Shown: positions 55,098-63,780 of the stretch, piece after piece
Layout of the letters: the number at the start of each line of letters is the position of its first letter
Numbering within the stretch: the stretch's first letter is position 1
From: a virus
IMG/VR virus record: IMGVR_UViG_3300023179_000062
Location: 1-64,000 of that record
Direction: 5' to 3' (one strand)
Length of the DNA: 64,000 nt
Notes under the pieces: model-generated
Told to the model about the DNA's origin: nothing
Database searches by the model: none
What the model saw: the letters and a program-made list of their open reading frames with translations, nothing else
Position numbers and translations under genes: made by a program

Positions 55098-55361
55098 ATG
55101 GAATCTCCGCAACTAGAAAATCTGTACGAATCAATATTGAACACCTCTCTTCCAAAACCCGAAGAAATTATAGGACGTTTTATAGCAAAGGCTCATGGGG
55201 GATTATCATCTTCTCTTACTAGTCTGCAACAAGTACAGGATCAGTTGAAGCGTTTAGAAAATTCTGAGGTTTTGCAACAAGCAATCACTCAGTATATATC
55301 TGACATCAAAGCAGTACAAGATAATGTTAATAGTCATTTTGCTAGATATTTTCATAATTAA
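55098..55361 (+). CDS. packaged-protein candidate, 87 aa
   Basis: It begins MESPQLENLYESILN, with a cut-type LYE/S near residue 11. The rest is helical (SLQQVQDQLKRLENSEVLQQ; YISDIKAVQDNVNSHFARYF) with a coiled-coil character. It is a small single-gene unit between the gp16-like gene and the sheath gene, ended by a strong terminator. No family is recognised. Confidence 0.5.
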   Translation: MESPQLENLYESILNTSLPKPEEIIGRFIAKAHGGLSSSLTSLQQVQDQLKRLENSEVLQQAITQYISDIKAVQDNVNSHFARYFHN

Positions 55362-55384
55362 TAATAAAAAATAACAATAAAAAA

Positions 55385-55410
55385 GGCGGGGATTTCTCCC
55401 CGCCTTTTTT
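55385..55410. terminator. bidirectional intrinsic terminator
   Basis: GGCGGGG, ATTTCT loop, CCCCGCC, with an A-run before and T6 after. It ends the 87-aa gene and, on the other strand, the sheath gene. Confidence 0.95.
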
Positions 55411-55420
55411 GTTTAATTTA

Positions 55421-58400
55421 TTAGAATATCTCGTTAAGAGTTACTCCGGTTCTGTTGATTACAAGGTCTGCAATGATCATCTTGATAGTGCGTGTTGGTT
55501 GCACATACACGGCTACTCTCATTAATCCTTGGTCGATACTTTCCGCAGTATTATTGCGTTCATCAACTACGATATCATATCCATATAAACCTGCATTATC
55601 TTTCATGAAGTTAAGAATAGGACTGAGTTTATTCTTAACTCTTGTGCGAGTAATGATGGTGTTAGGTTGTCCGATAAACTCATACAAGTTATCTTGTAGA
55701 GAATTAGCTAACCATAGAAGACCTCTACGAATATAGTTTTCTTGTAATGCGCTTGGTTCTTTTTGAAGAGTCAAGGTATTATATACGAGATAACCAGTAT
55801 TAGGGAACTTAAGAATTGGGTTAATTCCAAGTTTAGTGATCAAGTCCATTTCACGTTGATTTGGATTGATAGCTAAATCTACAACATTTGCAAGTGCTCC
55901 GTTCTTAGCACCTAATGCGGCAGTCCATGGGTATTGATTCTGATCGTTTCGTGCATAGAGTGCTGCTTTATAGGCAGAAGGGCCGAACCATGCATAAGAG
56001 TCAGTGTTCATAGAATATCCTTTAATCCAGTTAGCATGGCTTTCTGAATAGTTGGAATCGGTTCCTGCAAAAAGGTTACGAAGGGGTGCCCAAATATTTC
56101 TGCTGAATGATGCATACTTTTCAGTAGGTTGTCCAGTAGAAGATTCAAGAATTAAACCTTTTTGACGGTTAGCCACTTTATAATCTTTACCATTTACGAA
56201 GATTTGACGAAGAGGGTCTTGAATATGTAAGTGTCCTACTCCACCATTTGCTTTACGAGTAAAGCGAGCAAAGGAATCGAAGATATTATATATTGTAGTC
56301 CATGCATCAATGATAGGAGAGTTCATCGAAGTACCATCATAAGGTGATAGAGAATCGGTGTCTACGAAATAAGAATCGTCATAGTTGTAACAGATACTTG
56401 TATTTGTGATACAGTTATCGTTTGATACACTTGCGCGAGTTGCCCATATAGTAGAAAGTCCGTTATCAATTGTGATATCAATTGGGTATTGGAGAGGATT
56501 TTCAACATTCACTAAAGCTCTTTCAAGTTTAGCAGGAAGATTACCTATATCTTTCTTCTGGCACATAGTATAGAGAGAATCTCTACAATAGCCATTATAA
56601 GCACCTACACCGTATAGGTTATCACCGTATGCAGCAAGTTGTGCCTCTGCATCGAAGTTATCAAATACCCCTCCGGTTTGTTCGCGGAACATTCTAACTG
56701 TTTTCTGTGGAACACCTTTAGAATCTGCCCAGCAATTGTTATTGGAGAGATATGGGTTAATCATAACTTTCAAATAATTGCTATTTGAAACGGATTTTTC
56801 AAGGAAGTATGAGCGAGGAGGACCACCGTATGAATCATTTACTTTTCTGTCTGCATTGAGAGAACCAGTAAACTGTTCAACTTTAATCTGATCAAGTTTA
56901 TTGATAGTTTCAGTCAATTGTGTTGGACGTAGTTTGAATAGAGTTACTGTAAGAGAATCATTATAATTCTTGCTGCTGAAATCTATACCGCCACCGTTTT
57001 CGACTATTTCGGAAATTGATCCAGCCGCACCATTAAAGGTTTGACTAGTGTGGAAATTCCAACGTTCGGATGGAACATGAATCCAATTACCAGATACACC
57101 GGGACATACTTCTTGATAGTAACCTGCAACACTTGTGATGGAGTTGAAATCAGTAGAAGGATTTACATTTAGATTGTCATTTATGGCAAGATAGAATCCG
57201 CTAAAATCTTCAAGTTGGGCTGTTTTTGCAGTATTTACTACCACGATACCTGCACGAACATCATTATTGATGATATCCAAGCTTGGGGATGCATTTTCAT
57301 ATGCACCGCATTTCCAATTGAATTGTTCATTTTGAAGTAGGGTATATTCAGTTGCATTAAGTGTTTTACTGATAGGTTCACCTAAAACATAGAAGTTTGC
57401 ATCGTTTAACTGTGCATCACCTGCTACAGGATAGAAGTTATACTTATCAGCTTCAGGAACTTGTAGATTTAATGCGGTTATTGTGCTGCACGACAAACCT
57501 GCATCAACAGGCACACCACAGAAGGAGATTAAGAAATCAAGAGTGGTAGCATCTTTTGCAGATGTAGCAACCGTAATATTTGTTCCGGTTGTTATTGCAG
57601 AAAGGATAGAAACAGTTGTTTTATAAGTTCCTGCAACATCCGAATTAGCATTGAAATATTTCAATACAGGATTATTTGCAATGGAATATGTACCGAAAAC
57701 ATCACCTGCACTCACATATAAACCAGTCAAAGTTTGACCAGAAAGTAAACCAGAATTAACATTATAAGTTCTTGCAAAGCTAGCATCTGTTAAATCAACA
57801 ATAAGACGTTTACCGTCATTTGATAGATGTGATTGATCTTCGTCTTTAGACACATAGATAGAGTCGAGAGAGAAAGCAGTAACAACCGAATAGGTAGTAT
57901 CCAATCCATTAACTGTAGGACGAAGTTGGAAAACCTTTAAATCTTCAGGAACGCTATCGCTATCAACTACGAATTTGAAACCAGTAATGATCGAATTGTA
58001 TTGAACTGGATGATCGTGGATATATAGCTTCCCTGCTTCTTCGTTGGAAGAATTGAGGGGGCAATTTAAATTGGCAGAACCATAGCAGATAGACGGACTT
58101 ACAAAGTAAGAACTATATAACCATGGGAATTTGACACGGCATGAAGCTTCGTCGATGGAACGGAAATAATCACATGGGCTAACCTCTACAGCAGATACCC
58201 CGATAACAGGGAAAATAAGAGTGTTTACAGAATCAGAGTATCCAAGACCTGCACCGGAACCATATGGCATACGGGTAAAGAGGACGGATGCATCAGAAGT
58301 GTTTAGAAGTTGACTAATTGCATTATATGTATATTTTTCAGCGGATGTTTGAGGCAACCCAAAAAGTTGTTCAAATTCGGCTACCGATGATACTGATGTG

Positions 58401-58540
58401 GGTTCATCAGAAATACCTTGTGATGCGAAACCTGCAAAGAAAACATTAGTTCCTGCGCGAGTGACAGTTGATCCAGATACGTCAATTTCTCTGATAGCGA
58501 CTCCCGGTGAATTTAAAATAGTATTAAGACTTGATGCCAT
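55421..58540 (-). CDS. gp18: tail sheath protein gp18
   Basis: The 1039-aa product matches the T4-type contractile sheath. The N-terminus has SPGVAIREIDVSGSTVTRAGTNVFFAGFAS and EFEQLFGLPQTSAEKYTYNA. The C-terminal third has the conserved AYKAALYARNDQN, QREMDLITKLGINPILKFPN and RRGLLWLANSLQDNLYEF segments and the end VYVQPTRTIKMIIADLVINR. It is far longer than T4 gp18 (659 aa); the extra residues lie in the middle as Ser/Asn-rich beta domains on the outer surface. It contracts to drive the tube into the host. Confidence 0.9.
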   Translation of the reverse strand: MASSLNTILNSPGVAIREIDVSGSTVTRAGTNVFFAGFASQGISDEPTSVSSVAEFEQLFGLPQTSAEKYTYNAISQLLNTSDASVLFTRMPYGSGAGLGYSDSVNTLIFPVIGVSAVEVSPCDYFRSIDEASCRVKFPWLYSSYFVSPSICYGSANLNCPLNSSNEEAGKLYIHDHPVQYNSIITGFKFVVDSDSVPEDLKVFQLRPTVNGLDTTYSVVTAFSLDSIYVSKDEDQSHLSNDGKRLIVDLTDASFARTYNVNSGLLSGQTLTGLYVSAGDVFGTYSIANNPVLKYFNANSDVAGTYKTTVSILSAITTGTNITVATSAKDATTLDFLISFCGVPVDAGLSCSTITALNLQVPEADKYNFYPVAGDAQLNDANFYVLGEPISKTLNATEYTLLQNEQFNWKCGAYENASPSLDIINNDVRAGIVVVNTAKTAQLEDFSGFYLAINDNLNVNPSTDFNSITSVAGYYQEVCPGVSGNWIHVPSERWNFHTSQTFNGAAGSISEIVENGGGIDFSSKNYNDSLTVTLFKLRPTQLTETINKLDQIKVEQFTGSLNADRKVNDSYGGPPRSYFLEKSVSNSNYLKVMINPYLSNNNCWADSKGVPQKTVRMFREQTGGVFDNFDAEAQLAAYGDNLYGVGAYNGYCRDSLYTMCQKKDIGNLPAKLERALVNVENPLQYPIDITIDNGLSTIWATRASVSNDNCITNTSICYNYDDSYFVDTDSLSPYDGTSMNSPIIDAWTTIYNIFDSFARFTRKANGGVGHLHIQDPLRQIFVNGKDYKVANRQKGLILESSTGQPTEKYASFSRNIWAPLRNLFAGTDSNYSESHANWIKGYSMNTDSYAWFGPSAYKAALYARNDQNQYPWTAALGAKNGALANVVDLAINPNQREMDLITKLGINPILKFPNTGYLVYNTLTLQKEPSALQENYIRRGLLWLANSLQDNLYEFIGQPNTIITRTRVKNKLSPILNFMKDNAGLYGYDIVVDERNNTAESIDQGLMRVAVYVQPTRTIKMIIADLVINRTGVTLNEIF

Positions 58541-58549
58541 ATATCATAC

Positions 58550-58557
58550 TATTTATA
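58550..58557 (-). promoter_or_regulatory. gp18: late promoter for gp18
   Basis: TATAAATA, 9 nt before the ATG at 58540. Confidence 0.75.
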
Positions 58558-58581
58558 ATATTCCAAAAAAATCCTTATTTA

Positions 58582-59193
58582 TTAAACAAGTTTCATACTT
58601 AGCTGACTAAAATCAAAAGTAAAGGTGGATTCTGTCTCGGATGCATCACGGGTACTGACATTTATTCCGCCTATACCTGTAATAAATGCATCATAATATA
58701 TAAACTCTGCTACAGGAGCACCATATTCCGCTAAAGGAAATATTGAAATATTGGTTGAGTATGTTTTAATTCTATTTTCTGATAGTCCTTCCAATGCACC
58801 ATTTTGAATATCTAACCATTTCCATAAAATGTAATAATTATCATAATTATTATCTACTGTAAAATTACATACAATTGAGGGATAAGATGGACGACTGTTT
58901 CCAGAAAATTTAAAAGTTTGTCCCCCAAATGATGTTTCTATTTTATTAACAGAAATGTCAGGAATAACCGATCCCCATACGGAGAACCTTAATCTCTCTA
59001 GATTTCCCCCATGACATAATCTGTTTTCTTTTTGAACTAAGGGTTTTAGTGCGGGCGGCATATCCATCACCAATAGAAACTTATCCTTTCTGGATACATT
59101 GAGGACGCTCTGTTGATCAGTATAATATGATTGATTAACTGGTTCAGTAGGACAGTTATCTTCCAACACAGGAGCATTTGGTCTATTATTCAT
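58582..59193 (-). CDS. gp19: tail tube protein gp19-like
   Basis: The 203-aa product (T4 gp19 is 163 aa) has the tube layout: an N-terminal extension, DKFLLVMDMPPALKP, RLRFSVWGSVIPDI, then NFTVDNNYDNYYILWKWLD, and a final ESTFTFDFSQLSMKL strand. It forms the inner tube of the contractile tail. The baseplate tube initiator gp54 shares this fold, but size and position next to gp18 favour gp19. It has its own late promoter. Confidence 0.8.
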   Translation of the reverse strand: MNNRPNAPVLEDNCPTEPVNQSYYTDQQSVLNVSRKDKFLLVMDMPPALKPLVQKENRLCHGGNLERLRFSVWGSVIPDISVNKIETSFGGQTFKFSGNSRPSYPSIVCNFTVDNNYDNYYILWKWLDIQNGALEGLSENRIKTYSTNISIFPLAEYGAPVAEFIYYDAFITGIGGINVSTRDASETESTFTFDFSQLSMKLV

Positions 59194-59199
59194 AATTAT

Positions 59200-59207
59200 T
59201 ATTTATC
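59200..59207 (-). promoter_or_regulatory. gp19: late promoter for gp19
   Basis: GATAAATA, 6 nt before the ATG at 59193. Confidence 0.7.
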
Positions 59208-60168
59208 TAGTGTATAATTCTAACTGTTCTATTACTGTGTTATAATATGAGTCAAATGAATCACCTATTACCCCTTTATGTTGATAATATTTCGGCATAC
59301 TGTCAATATCCATCTGTCGAACTTGTTGAGTTGCTGCGCTTTTAGATACTGTTTGTTCCTCTTCTAATCCTGAAACATCGCCTTTTTCCATATCATTAAG
59401 AGTGATAGAATATCGTTTACCTGTATATGTGGATATATTGTAACTGGTTATTCCTGCACGTTCGTCTGCATCATCATCGTACATATGCCCTTCTTGCTCC
59501 AGTGCATCGTTTATACCCCTTGCCACGTTTCTGAGAGTGATGGAATTTAATTTATGAACTTCTATATTAGTACCATGCACACGAATCCAGTTCCAATTTT
59601 TGATAGCATATTCGCGGGCATCTACTGTTGATCCATATGCAGTTAGCACTAAATCACTGGCTTTAGTCTCTGACATTTTACAGAACGTAACAAGATATTT
59701 GATTATGGCATTAGCGGGGTCATTTTCTATATCTCCCCATTCATCTCCTATCTCATCTCCTATCTCACTTATGATATTGTTTTCATGAAATTCATCTAGA
59801 TTAAAAAATGAAGCAACTTCTGCACCACATTGTTGAATAACATATGCTTCATGGTTCATATCCCCTACGTCCCCGTCCGCATATTGAGCATTACCGCTCT
59901 CATCGAACCAATACTCACCTTTAATAGGAAGTTCTTCTACTTCAGGAGTTTCGGGTGTTTCTTCGGTAGGTTCTTCTGCGGCGAATATTCTATCTTTATT
60001 TGCTTTAATGATTCGTTCAACCATATCAATATCGAACGATTTACCTCCTAATTGCGGAACACCTTTTTCATCTGTTAAAGTATAGGAACCATCATCGTTC
60101 TTTTTCTTGAAAAGAGGAACTATATTTTCTATTATAGTATGCAGGTAACTGTCGAAATATGAAGTCAT
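59203..60168 (-). CDS. packaged-protein candidate between gp17 and gp19, 321 aa
   Basis: The frame is open to a GTG at 60195, but the late promoter ends 5 nt before an internal ATG at 60168. That gives the start MTSYFDSYLHTIIENI, a targeting-like peptide with cut-type IIE/N. A Glu/Pro-rich linker (about residues 65-85) follows, then EYWFDESGNAQYADG with MNHEAYVIQQCGAEV, a W-x-D-x-x-G...H block seen in several unrelated phage proteins. The C-terminal half is helical and acidic, ending VIEQLELYTR. Function unknown. Confidence 0.45.
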   Translation of the reverse strand: MTSYFDSYLHTIIENIVPLFKKKNDDGSYTLTDEKGVPQLGGKSFDIDMVERIIKANKDRIFAAEEPTEETPETPEVEELPIKGEYWFDESGNAQYADGDVGDMNHEAYVIQQCGAEVASFFNLDEFHENNIISEIGDEIGDEWGDIENDPANAIIKYLVTFCKMSETKASDLVLTAYGSTVDAREYAIKNWNWIRVHGTNIEVHKLNSITLRNVARGINDALEQEGHMYDDDADERAGITSYNISTYTGKRYSITLNDMEKGDVSGLEEEQTVSKSAATQQVRQMDIDSMPKYYQHKGVIGDSFDSYYNTVIEQLELYTR

Positions 60169-60173
60169 AGGAG

Positions 60174-60181
60174 TATTTATT
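60174..60181 (-). promoter_or_regulatory. late promoter for the 321-aa gene
   Basis: AATAAATA overlapping the terminase stop codon, 5 nt before the ATG at 60168. It decides the start. Confidence 0.75.
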
Positions 60182-61886
60182 AAACGAATGTCCACCCGTT
60201 GCCTGCGTATTTAGTCATATCATGTTCTTTATAATTGAAAATACCTTTACCCATTTGGAATATAACTGGTGCGGGTGCTCCCCCTGTACATGCATAATTA
60301 GTATTACCGTCTCCCTGATTATAAAATGATATATTTGCTAATTCTTGATTAGGGTCTGCTATTCTAACAGGTTTACCTGTCTCATCATATTCAAGTACTT
60401 CTAAATATTTCTCAGCTATATCCTTCTCTAATATAATTAATGCCCATATAAGAGACATAATTCTGTCGTCATGATGTCCTTTTTTTGCTCCCCATGTTTT
60501 ATTTTCTTTACGAACAAAGGTTTCAAATTCTTTAACAGTTGACATATCATATATTTTAACAGATTCTAGGTGTTCGATGAAATATTTCATATTCATAATA
60601 CCTGTATATTTGGAATTTTGATGACAGAAAATACCGAGATTTTGATATACTCCGCGTGTATCATTTTTCATAGAATAGTGTATAATGTTCTCATATCTAT
60701 GAACTTCTGACAGTGCATCTACTACTTGTCCCCCTTCTTTATTACGTTCTATACATAAAAACGGACGACCCCATGATCGTGCAATCTGGTTCAATTTTTC
60801 TGCAAAGATATATGGTTGTAACCTATTCGATGCAAAGGTAGCACAATGTCTAATATCAGTTGGATCAGTTATATCTATAATCTGTGCAACCGAATAATCT
60901 TGTCCAACCCCTTCAGCAGCATCAACTCCAATTGAGTATACTCTATTAGCTTCTGGTTCTCTCCATACCTGATAATCTCCAAAATCATAAGTGAAATCCG
61001 CAGGACGACACATATTTTTTAGACGCTCAATAACCTCTAAATTCAATGCAGAAGTTCCATCTTCTAAGAAATGAAGGTCAAATTCTTGATTCCACATTGA
61101 CATATCATATGATATTGCTTCTAACTGTTCCTTTTTCCATGCATCATCGCGCCCCGGTATCTGATGCCAATATATTTTAACACATTCCCAATTAGATTTT
61201 TTCTTCTCAGCATTTGAGAAAATATCATAAAATTTATTTTCAGTTCCTTTAGGGGTCGAAACTATGACTAGTTTAGATTTTCTAGACGACGAAAGCGTAG
61301 GAATAATGGATTTAAAGAAGTCATCGGCAATTTCCTTACGTACGTGGGCAAACTCGTCAACAAATAACGTATTTACTGACTTTCCTCGAATAGCATCCGC
61401 AGAAGTAGTTGATACAAATATTTTAGAACCATTAGTTAATCGAAGTTGTTCTTTAGTGAAGTCTGATACGCCTGCTTTAATATAGTTAGGAATTTCTTCA
61501 TATGCTAACTTAATACGTTCTAGAATTTCCTTTGCTTGGTCTTCCTTATTAGCAAGAATTGCTACAGTATGATCTTCTGTGAATAGAGCATACCATAGGC
61601 ATACCACGGTCATTAGGGTGGATTTTCCTACCTGTCGGGATGCACATATAACAGTTCTTCTATTTTGAATAATTTTGAGAATAGCTTCTTTTTGGGGTTC
61701 ATATAACTTTATTTTCTGCCTACCTTCATCTAAATTTACAATATAGAAAAAGTTCTCTGCAAAGTATATAACATCGTCCTTGCATCTACGTAGTTCTTCA
61801 ATCTGTTCGGGGGTGTATTCAATTTCTACAGATATAGGAAGGTTTTCATTATTATTTAAAAACTTATCTGATTTCTTCTTAGCCAT
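60180..61886 (-). CDS. gp17: terminase large subunit gp17
   Basis: The 568-aa product has the ATPase motor: Walker A SRQVGKST at 83-90, Walker B LFVDE at 174-178, and a coupling VIVSTPKGTENKFY segment near 207-220. The C-terminal RNase H-like nuclease starts with GVDAAEGVGQDYSVAQI and has later acidic residues (KKGHHDDRIMSLIWA). It cuts and pumps DNA into the head through the portal. The length is close to T4 gp17 (610 aa). It is transcribed divergently from the acidic repeat gene. Confidence 0.95.
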   Translation of the reverse strand: MAKKKSDKFLNNNENLPISVEIEYTPEQIEELRRCKDDVIYFAENFFYIVNLDEGRQKIKLYEPQKEAILKIIQNRRTVICASRQVGKSTLMTVVCLWYALFTEDHTVAILANKEDQAKEILERIKLAYEEIPNYIKAGVSDFTKEQLRLTNGSKIFVSTTSADAIRGKSVNTLFVDEFAHVRKEIADDFFKSIIPTLSSSRKSKLVIVSTPKGTENKFYDIFSNAEKKKSNWECVKIYWHQIPGRDDAWKKEQLEAISYDMSMWNQEFDLHFLEDGTSALNLEVIERLKNMCRPADFTYDFGDYQVWREPEANRVYSIGVDAAEGVGQDYSVAQIIDITDPTDIRHCATFASNRLQPYIFAEKLNQIARSWGRPFLCIERNKEGGQVVDALSEVHRYENIIHYSMKNDTRGVYQNLGIFCHQNSKYTGIMNMKYFIEHLESVKIYDMSTVKEFETFVRKENKTWGAKKGHHDDRIMSLIWALIILEKDIAEKYLEVLEYDETGKPVRIADPNQELANISFYNQGDGNTNYACTGGAPAPVIFQMGKGIFNYKEHDMTKYAGNGWTFV

Positions 61887-61891
61887 TACAA

Positions 61892-61899
61892 TATTTATA
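61892..61899 (-). promoter_or_regulatory. gp17: late promoter for gp17
   Basis: TATAAATA, 5 nt before the ATG at 61886. Confidence 0.8.
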
Positions 61900-61933
61900 T
61901 GTTAATATTAAAATAGAAAAATCAAACGTTTAC

Positions 61934-61941
61934 AATAAATA
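61934..61941 (+). promoter_or_regulatory. late promoter for the acidic repeat gene
   Basis: AATAAATA, 8 nt before the ATG at 61950. Confidence 0.75.
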
Positions 61942-61949
61942 ATGTTTAT

Positions 61950-62723
61950 ATGGAAAACAATCTAGACCTAGTAAACATTTATGAGAATCATTATCTTAAG
62001 CCACAATCTTCTGCTGTGATTGTTGAGAAGAAAGAAGAAGCTAAGGAAGATGAGACTACTGATGCAGCCGCTGCACCTACTGTTTCTGCTACCAAGAAGA
62101 AAAAGAAGCCTTTCGATGCAGGTGCATGTTATAATGAGAAAAATTCATTCGACAACCTTTTCAATACCTTTATGGAAGAATTTGACTCTGGTGAAAATTC
62201 TTTTGATGACGACTCTAGCGACGATTCCTTTGAATTTGATGCAGGAGAAGATGACGGAATGGGTGGCGATGACGACCAAACTTTCACTCTCTCCGAACTT
62301 AAATCAATGACCCTTCAAGAAATTTGTGATCTTCTCTCTGGTGCAGGCACATCAGACGACGGAATGGGTGACGATTTCAGCTTTGATGATGGAGACGACT
62401 CAGTTCCTACTGAATCCTATGGTCAAATGGGCAACGGTAAGCACCTCGGCAATACTCAGACCCGTGATGGTAAGCCAAGCAAGCAAGCAGCTACTACTCG
62501 CGTAAAGGGTAATGGTGATGCAGATTTCTCTAAAAATGAAACAGGTTTTGCTCCTGAAGACACTGAAGGTTCCGAAGGTGGGCATCACGGTAATACCCAA
62601 ACCCGCGACGGCAAGCCAAGTAAGCAGCCATCAACCAGTCATGTAAATTCCAATGGAAATGCTAAAGTGGGTCAATCCCAACGCACAGGCTACGGTAAAA
62701 AAGAAGGTCAGAGATTATTCTAA
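61950..62723 (+). CDS. acidic repeat protein, packaged or core candidate, 257 aa
   Basis: It begins MENNLDLVNIYENHYL, with cut-type IYE/N near residue 12. A Lys/Glu/Ala-rich linker follows, with a short basic patch TKKKKKPF. A highly acidic domain (about 70-150) is full of Asp and Gly. The C-terminal part repeats GNTQTRDGKPSKQ twice (about 167-179 and 213-225). Acidic low-complexity proteins are used in T4-like heads as core components (gp67), so a core or DNA-exclusion role is possible. A terminator follows. Confidence 0.45.
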   Translation: MENNLDLVNIYENHYLKPQSSAVIVEKKEEAKEDETTDAAAAPTVSATKKKKKPFDAGACYNEKNSFDNLFNTFMEEFDSGENSFDDDSSDDSFEFDAGEDDGMGGDDDQTFTLSELKSMTLQEICDLLSGAGTSDDGMGDDFSFDDGDDSVPTESYGQMGNGKHLGNTQTRDGKPSKQAATTRVKGNGDADFSKNETGFAPEDTEGSEGGHHGNTQTRDGKPSKQPSTSHVNSNGNAKVGQSQRTGYGKKEGQRLF

Positions 62724-62744
62724 TACTGAAAAATAATTAAAACG

Positions 62745-62775
62745 AAAAAAGCGACATGTAAATTGTCGCTTTTTT
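62745..62775 (+). terminator. intrinsic terminator
   Basis: AAAAAAGCGACA, TGTAAAT loop, TGTCGCTTTTTT. It ends the acidic repeat gene; the A- and T-runs pair to extend the stem and could work in both directions. Confidence 0.9.
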
Positions 62776-62786
62776 CATTTTCAATC

Positions 62787-62794
62787 CATAAATA
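62787..62794 (+). promoter_or_regulatory. late promoter for the small fibre gene
   Basis: CATAAATA, 5 nt before the ATG at 62800. Confidence 0.75.
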
Positions 62795-62799
62795 AAATT

Positions 62800-63447
62800 A
62801 TGCTTTATTATGTCCCCGTCACTGTTTCAAAGACCACCTGTATAGGTAATAGTTTATCAACTATCAATATAGGGTTCACTGCGCTTGATAATAATTTACA
62901 AGCACTATCTGCATGGACCGTGAGTAGTATAAACTTTTTAAGTGCTACTATGATTTCAGTGAGTTCGACGTTACAGAATAGAATAGAGTTTTTAAGCTCT
63001 ACTATGATTGCAGTTAGCTCTAATTTACAGGCACAGGTGAACTATCTTAGTTCCACCATGATTTCGGTTAGCTCTAATCTACAGGGACAGGTAAACTTTC
63101 TAAGTTCTGGTTTGAATTATTTAAGTGCTAATATAGTGAATACTCCCGGCACACTTACGCATGCACCATCTGGTGCAATATCATGGGATGTTGCTTCAGT
63201 CGGCAGAAACGCCAATCTTATACTATCATCTAACTGTTTCATGAGAAACCCTACTAATATTGTAGCAGGACAACAAGGGAATATATCTATAATGTCTAGT
63301 GGAACTAGTGGTTATTCTATCACTTCCTTTGGTAGTAACTGGCGCTTCTCTGGTAGTACATCTATGAACGTAGCCGCAAGTGGTAGAAACCTAATCAGGT
63401 ACTACTATGACGGTACTATGATACTCAGTCAGATGCTTCAGTATTAA
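62800..63447 (+). CDS. small trimeric fibre/whisker-type protein, 215 aa
   Basis: Residues about 45-115 hold four copies of a 19-21 residue repeat of the form N-F-L-S-S-T-M-I-x-V-S-S-x-L-Q, with hydrophobic spacing of a coiled-coil shaft. The C-terminal 90 residues are beta-rich (GAISWDVASVGRNANLIL; SITSFGSNWRFSGS) and end in a fibre-tip type YYYDGTMILSQML. It may be a short tail fibre, a whisker or a collar fibre. Its end overlaps the convergent 117-aa gene by 23 bp. Confidence 0.6.
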   Translation: MLYYVPVTVSKTTCIGNSLSTINIGFTALDNNLQALSAWTVSSINFLSATMISVSSTLQNRIEFLSSTMIAVSSNLQAQVNYLSSTMISVSSNLQGQVNFLSSGLNYLSANIVNTPGTLTHAPSGAISWDVASVGRNANLILSSNCFMRNPTNIVAGQQGNISIMSSGTSGYSITSFGSNWRFSGSTSMNVAASGRNLIRYYYDGTMILSQMLQY

Positions 63448-63778
63448 GGTGATCGTCTTTATGACGCTCAATATACTTTTTAGCGGCTTCGTATGAAGAT
63501 GTGATAAGACCGTCAATGCTTATATTTTTTGCGGCGACATCTTTACCATTATAATGTATATTCGTTAACACTATAGGATTAGTAACTATGCGATAATGTT
63601 CTTCTGCATATTCTACTAAGATAAAACAATTTTCTGAAATAGGTGTATTATTCGGTCCCATAGTTAGATATCTGGACTCGAAAATCTCTCTACGCTTCTC
63701 ATCATACATAGAGATGAACATGATTTTATCATCATCTCTATACACTATGCCATTTATGATAGGTTTTTTTGTTGACAT
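63425..63778 (-). CDS. unknown protein, 117 aa
   Basis: A mixed alpha/beta protein with a PIINGIVYRDDDKIMFISMYDEK opening, an SENCFILVEYAEEHYRIV centre and an AAKKYIERHKDDH helical end. No domain is recognised. It starts 2 nt after the stop of the zinc-ribbon gene, so both are in one message. Confidence 0.5.
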   Translation of the reverse strand: MSTKKPIINGIVYRDDDKIMFISMYDEKRREIFESRYLTMGPNNTPISENCFILVEYAEEHYRIVTNPIVLTNIHYNGKDVAAKNISIDGLITSSYEAAKKYIERHKDDHLNTEASD

Positions 63779-63780
63779 TA

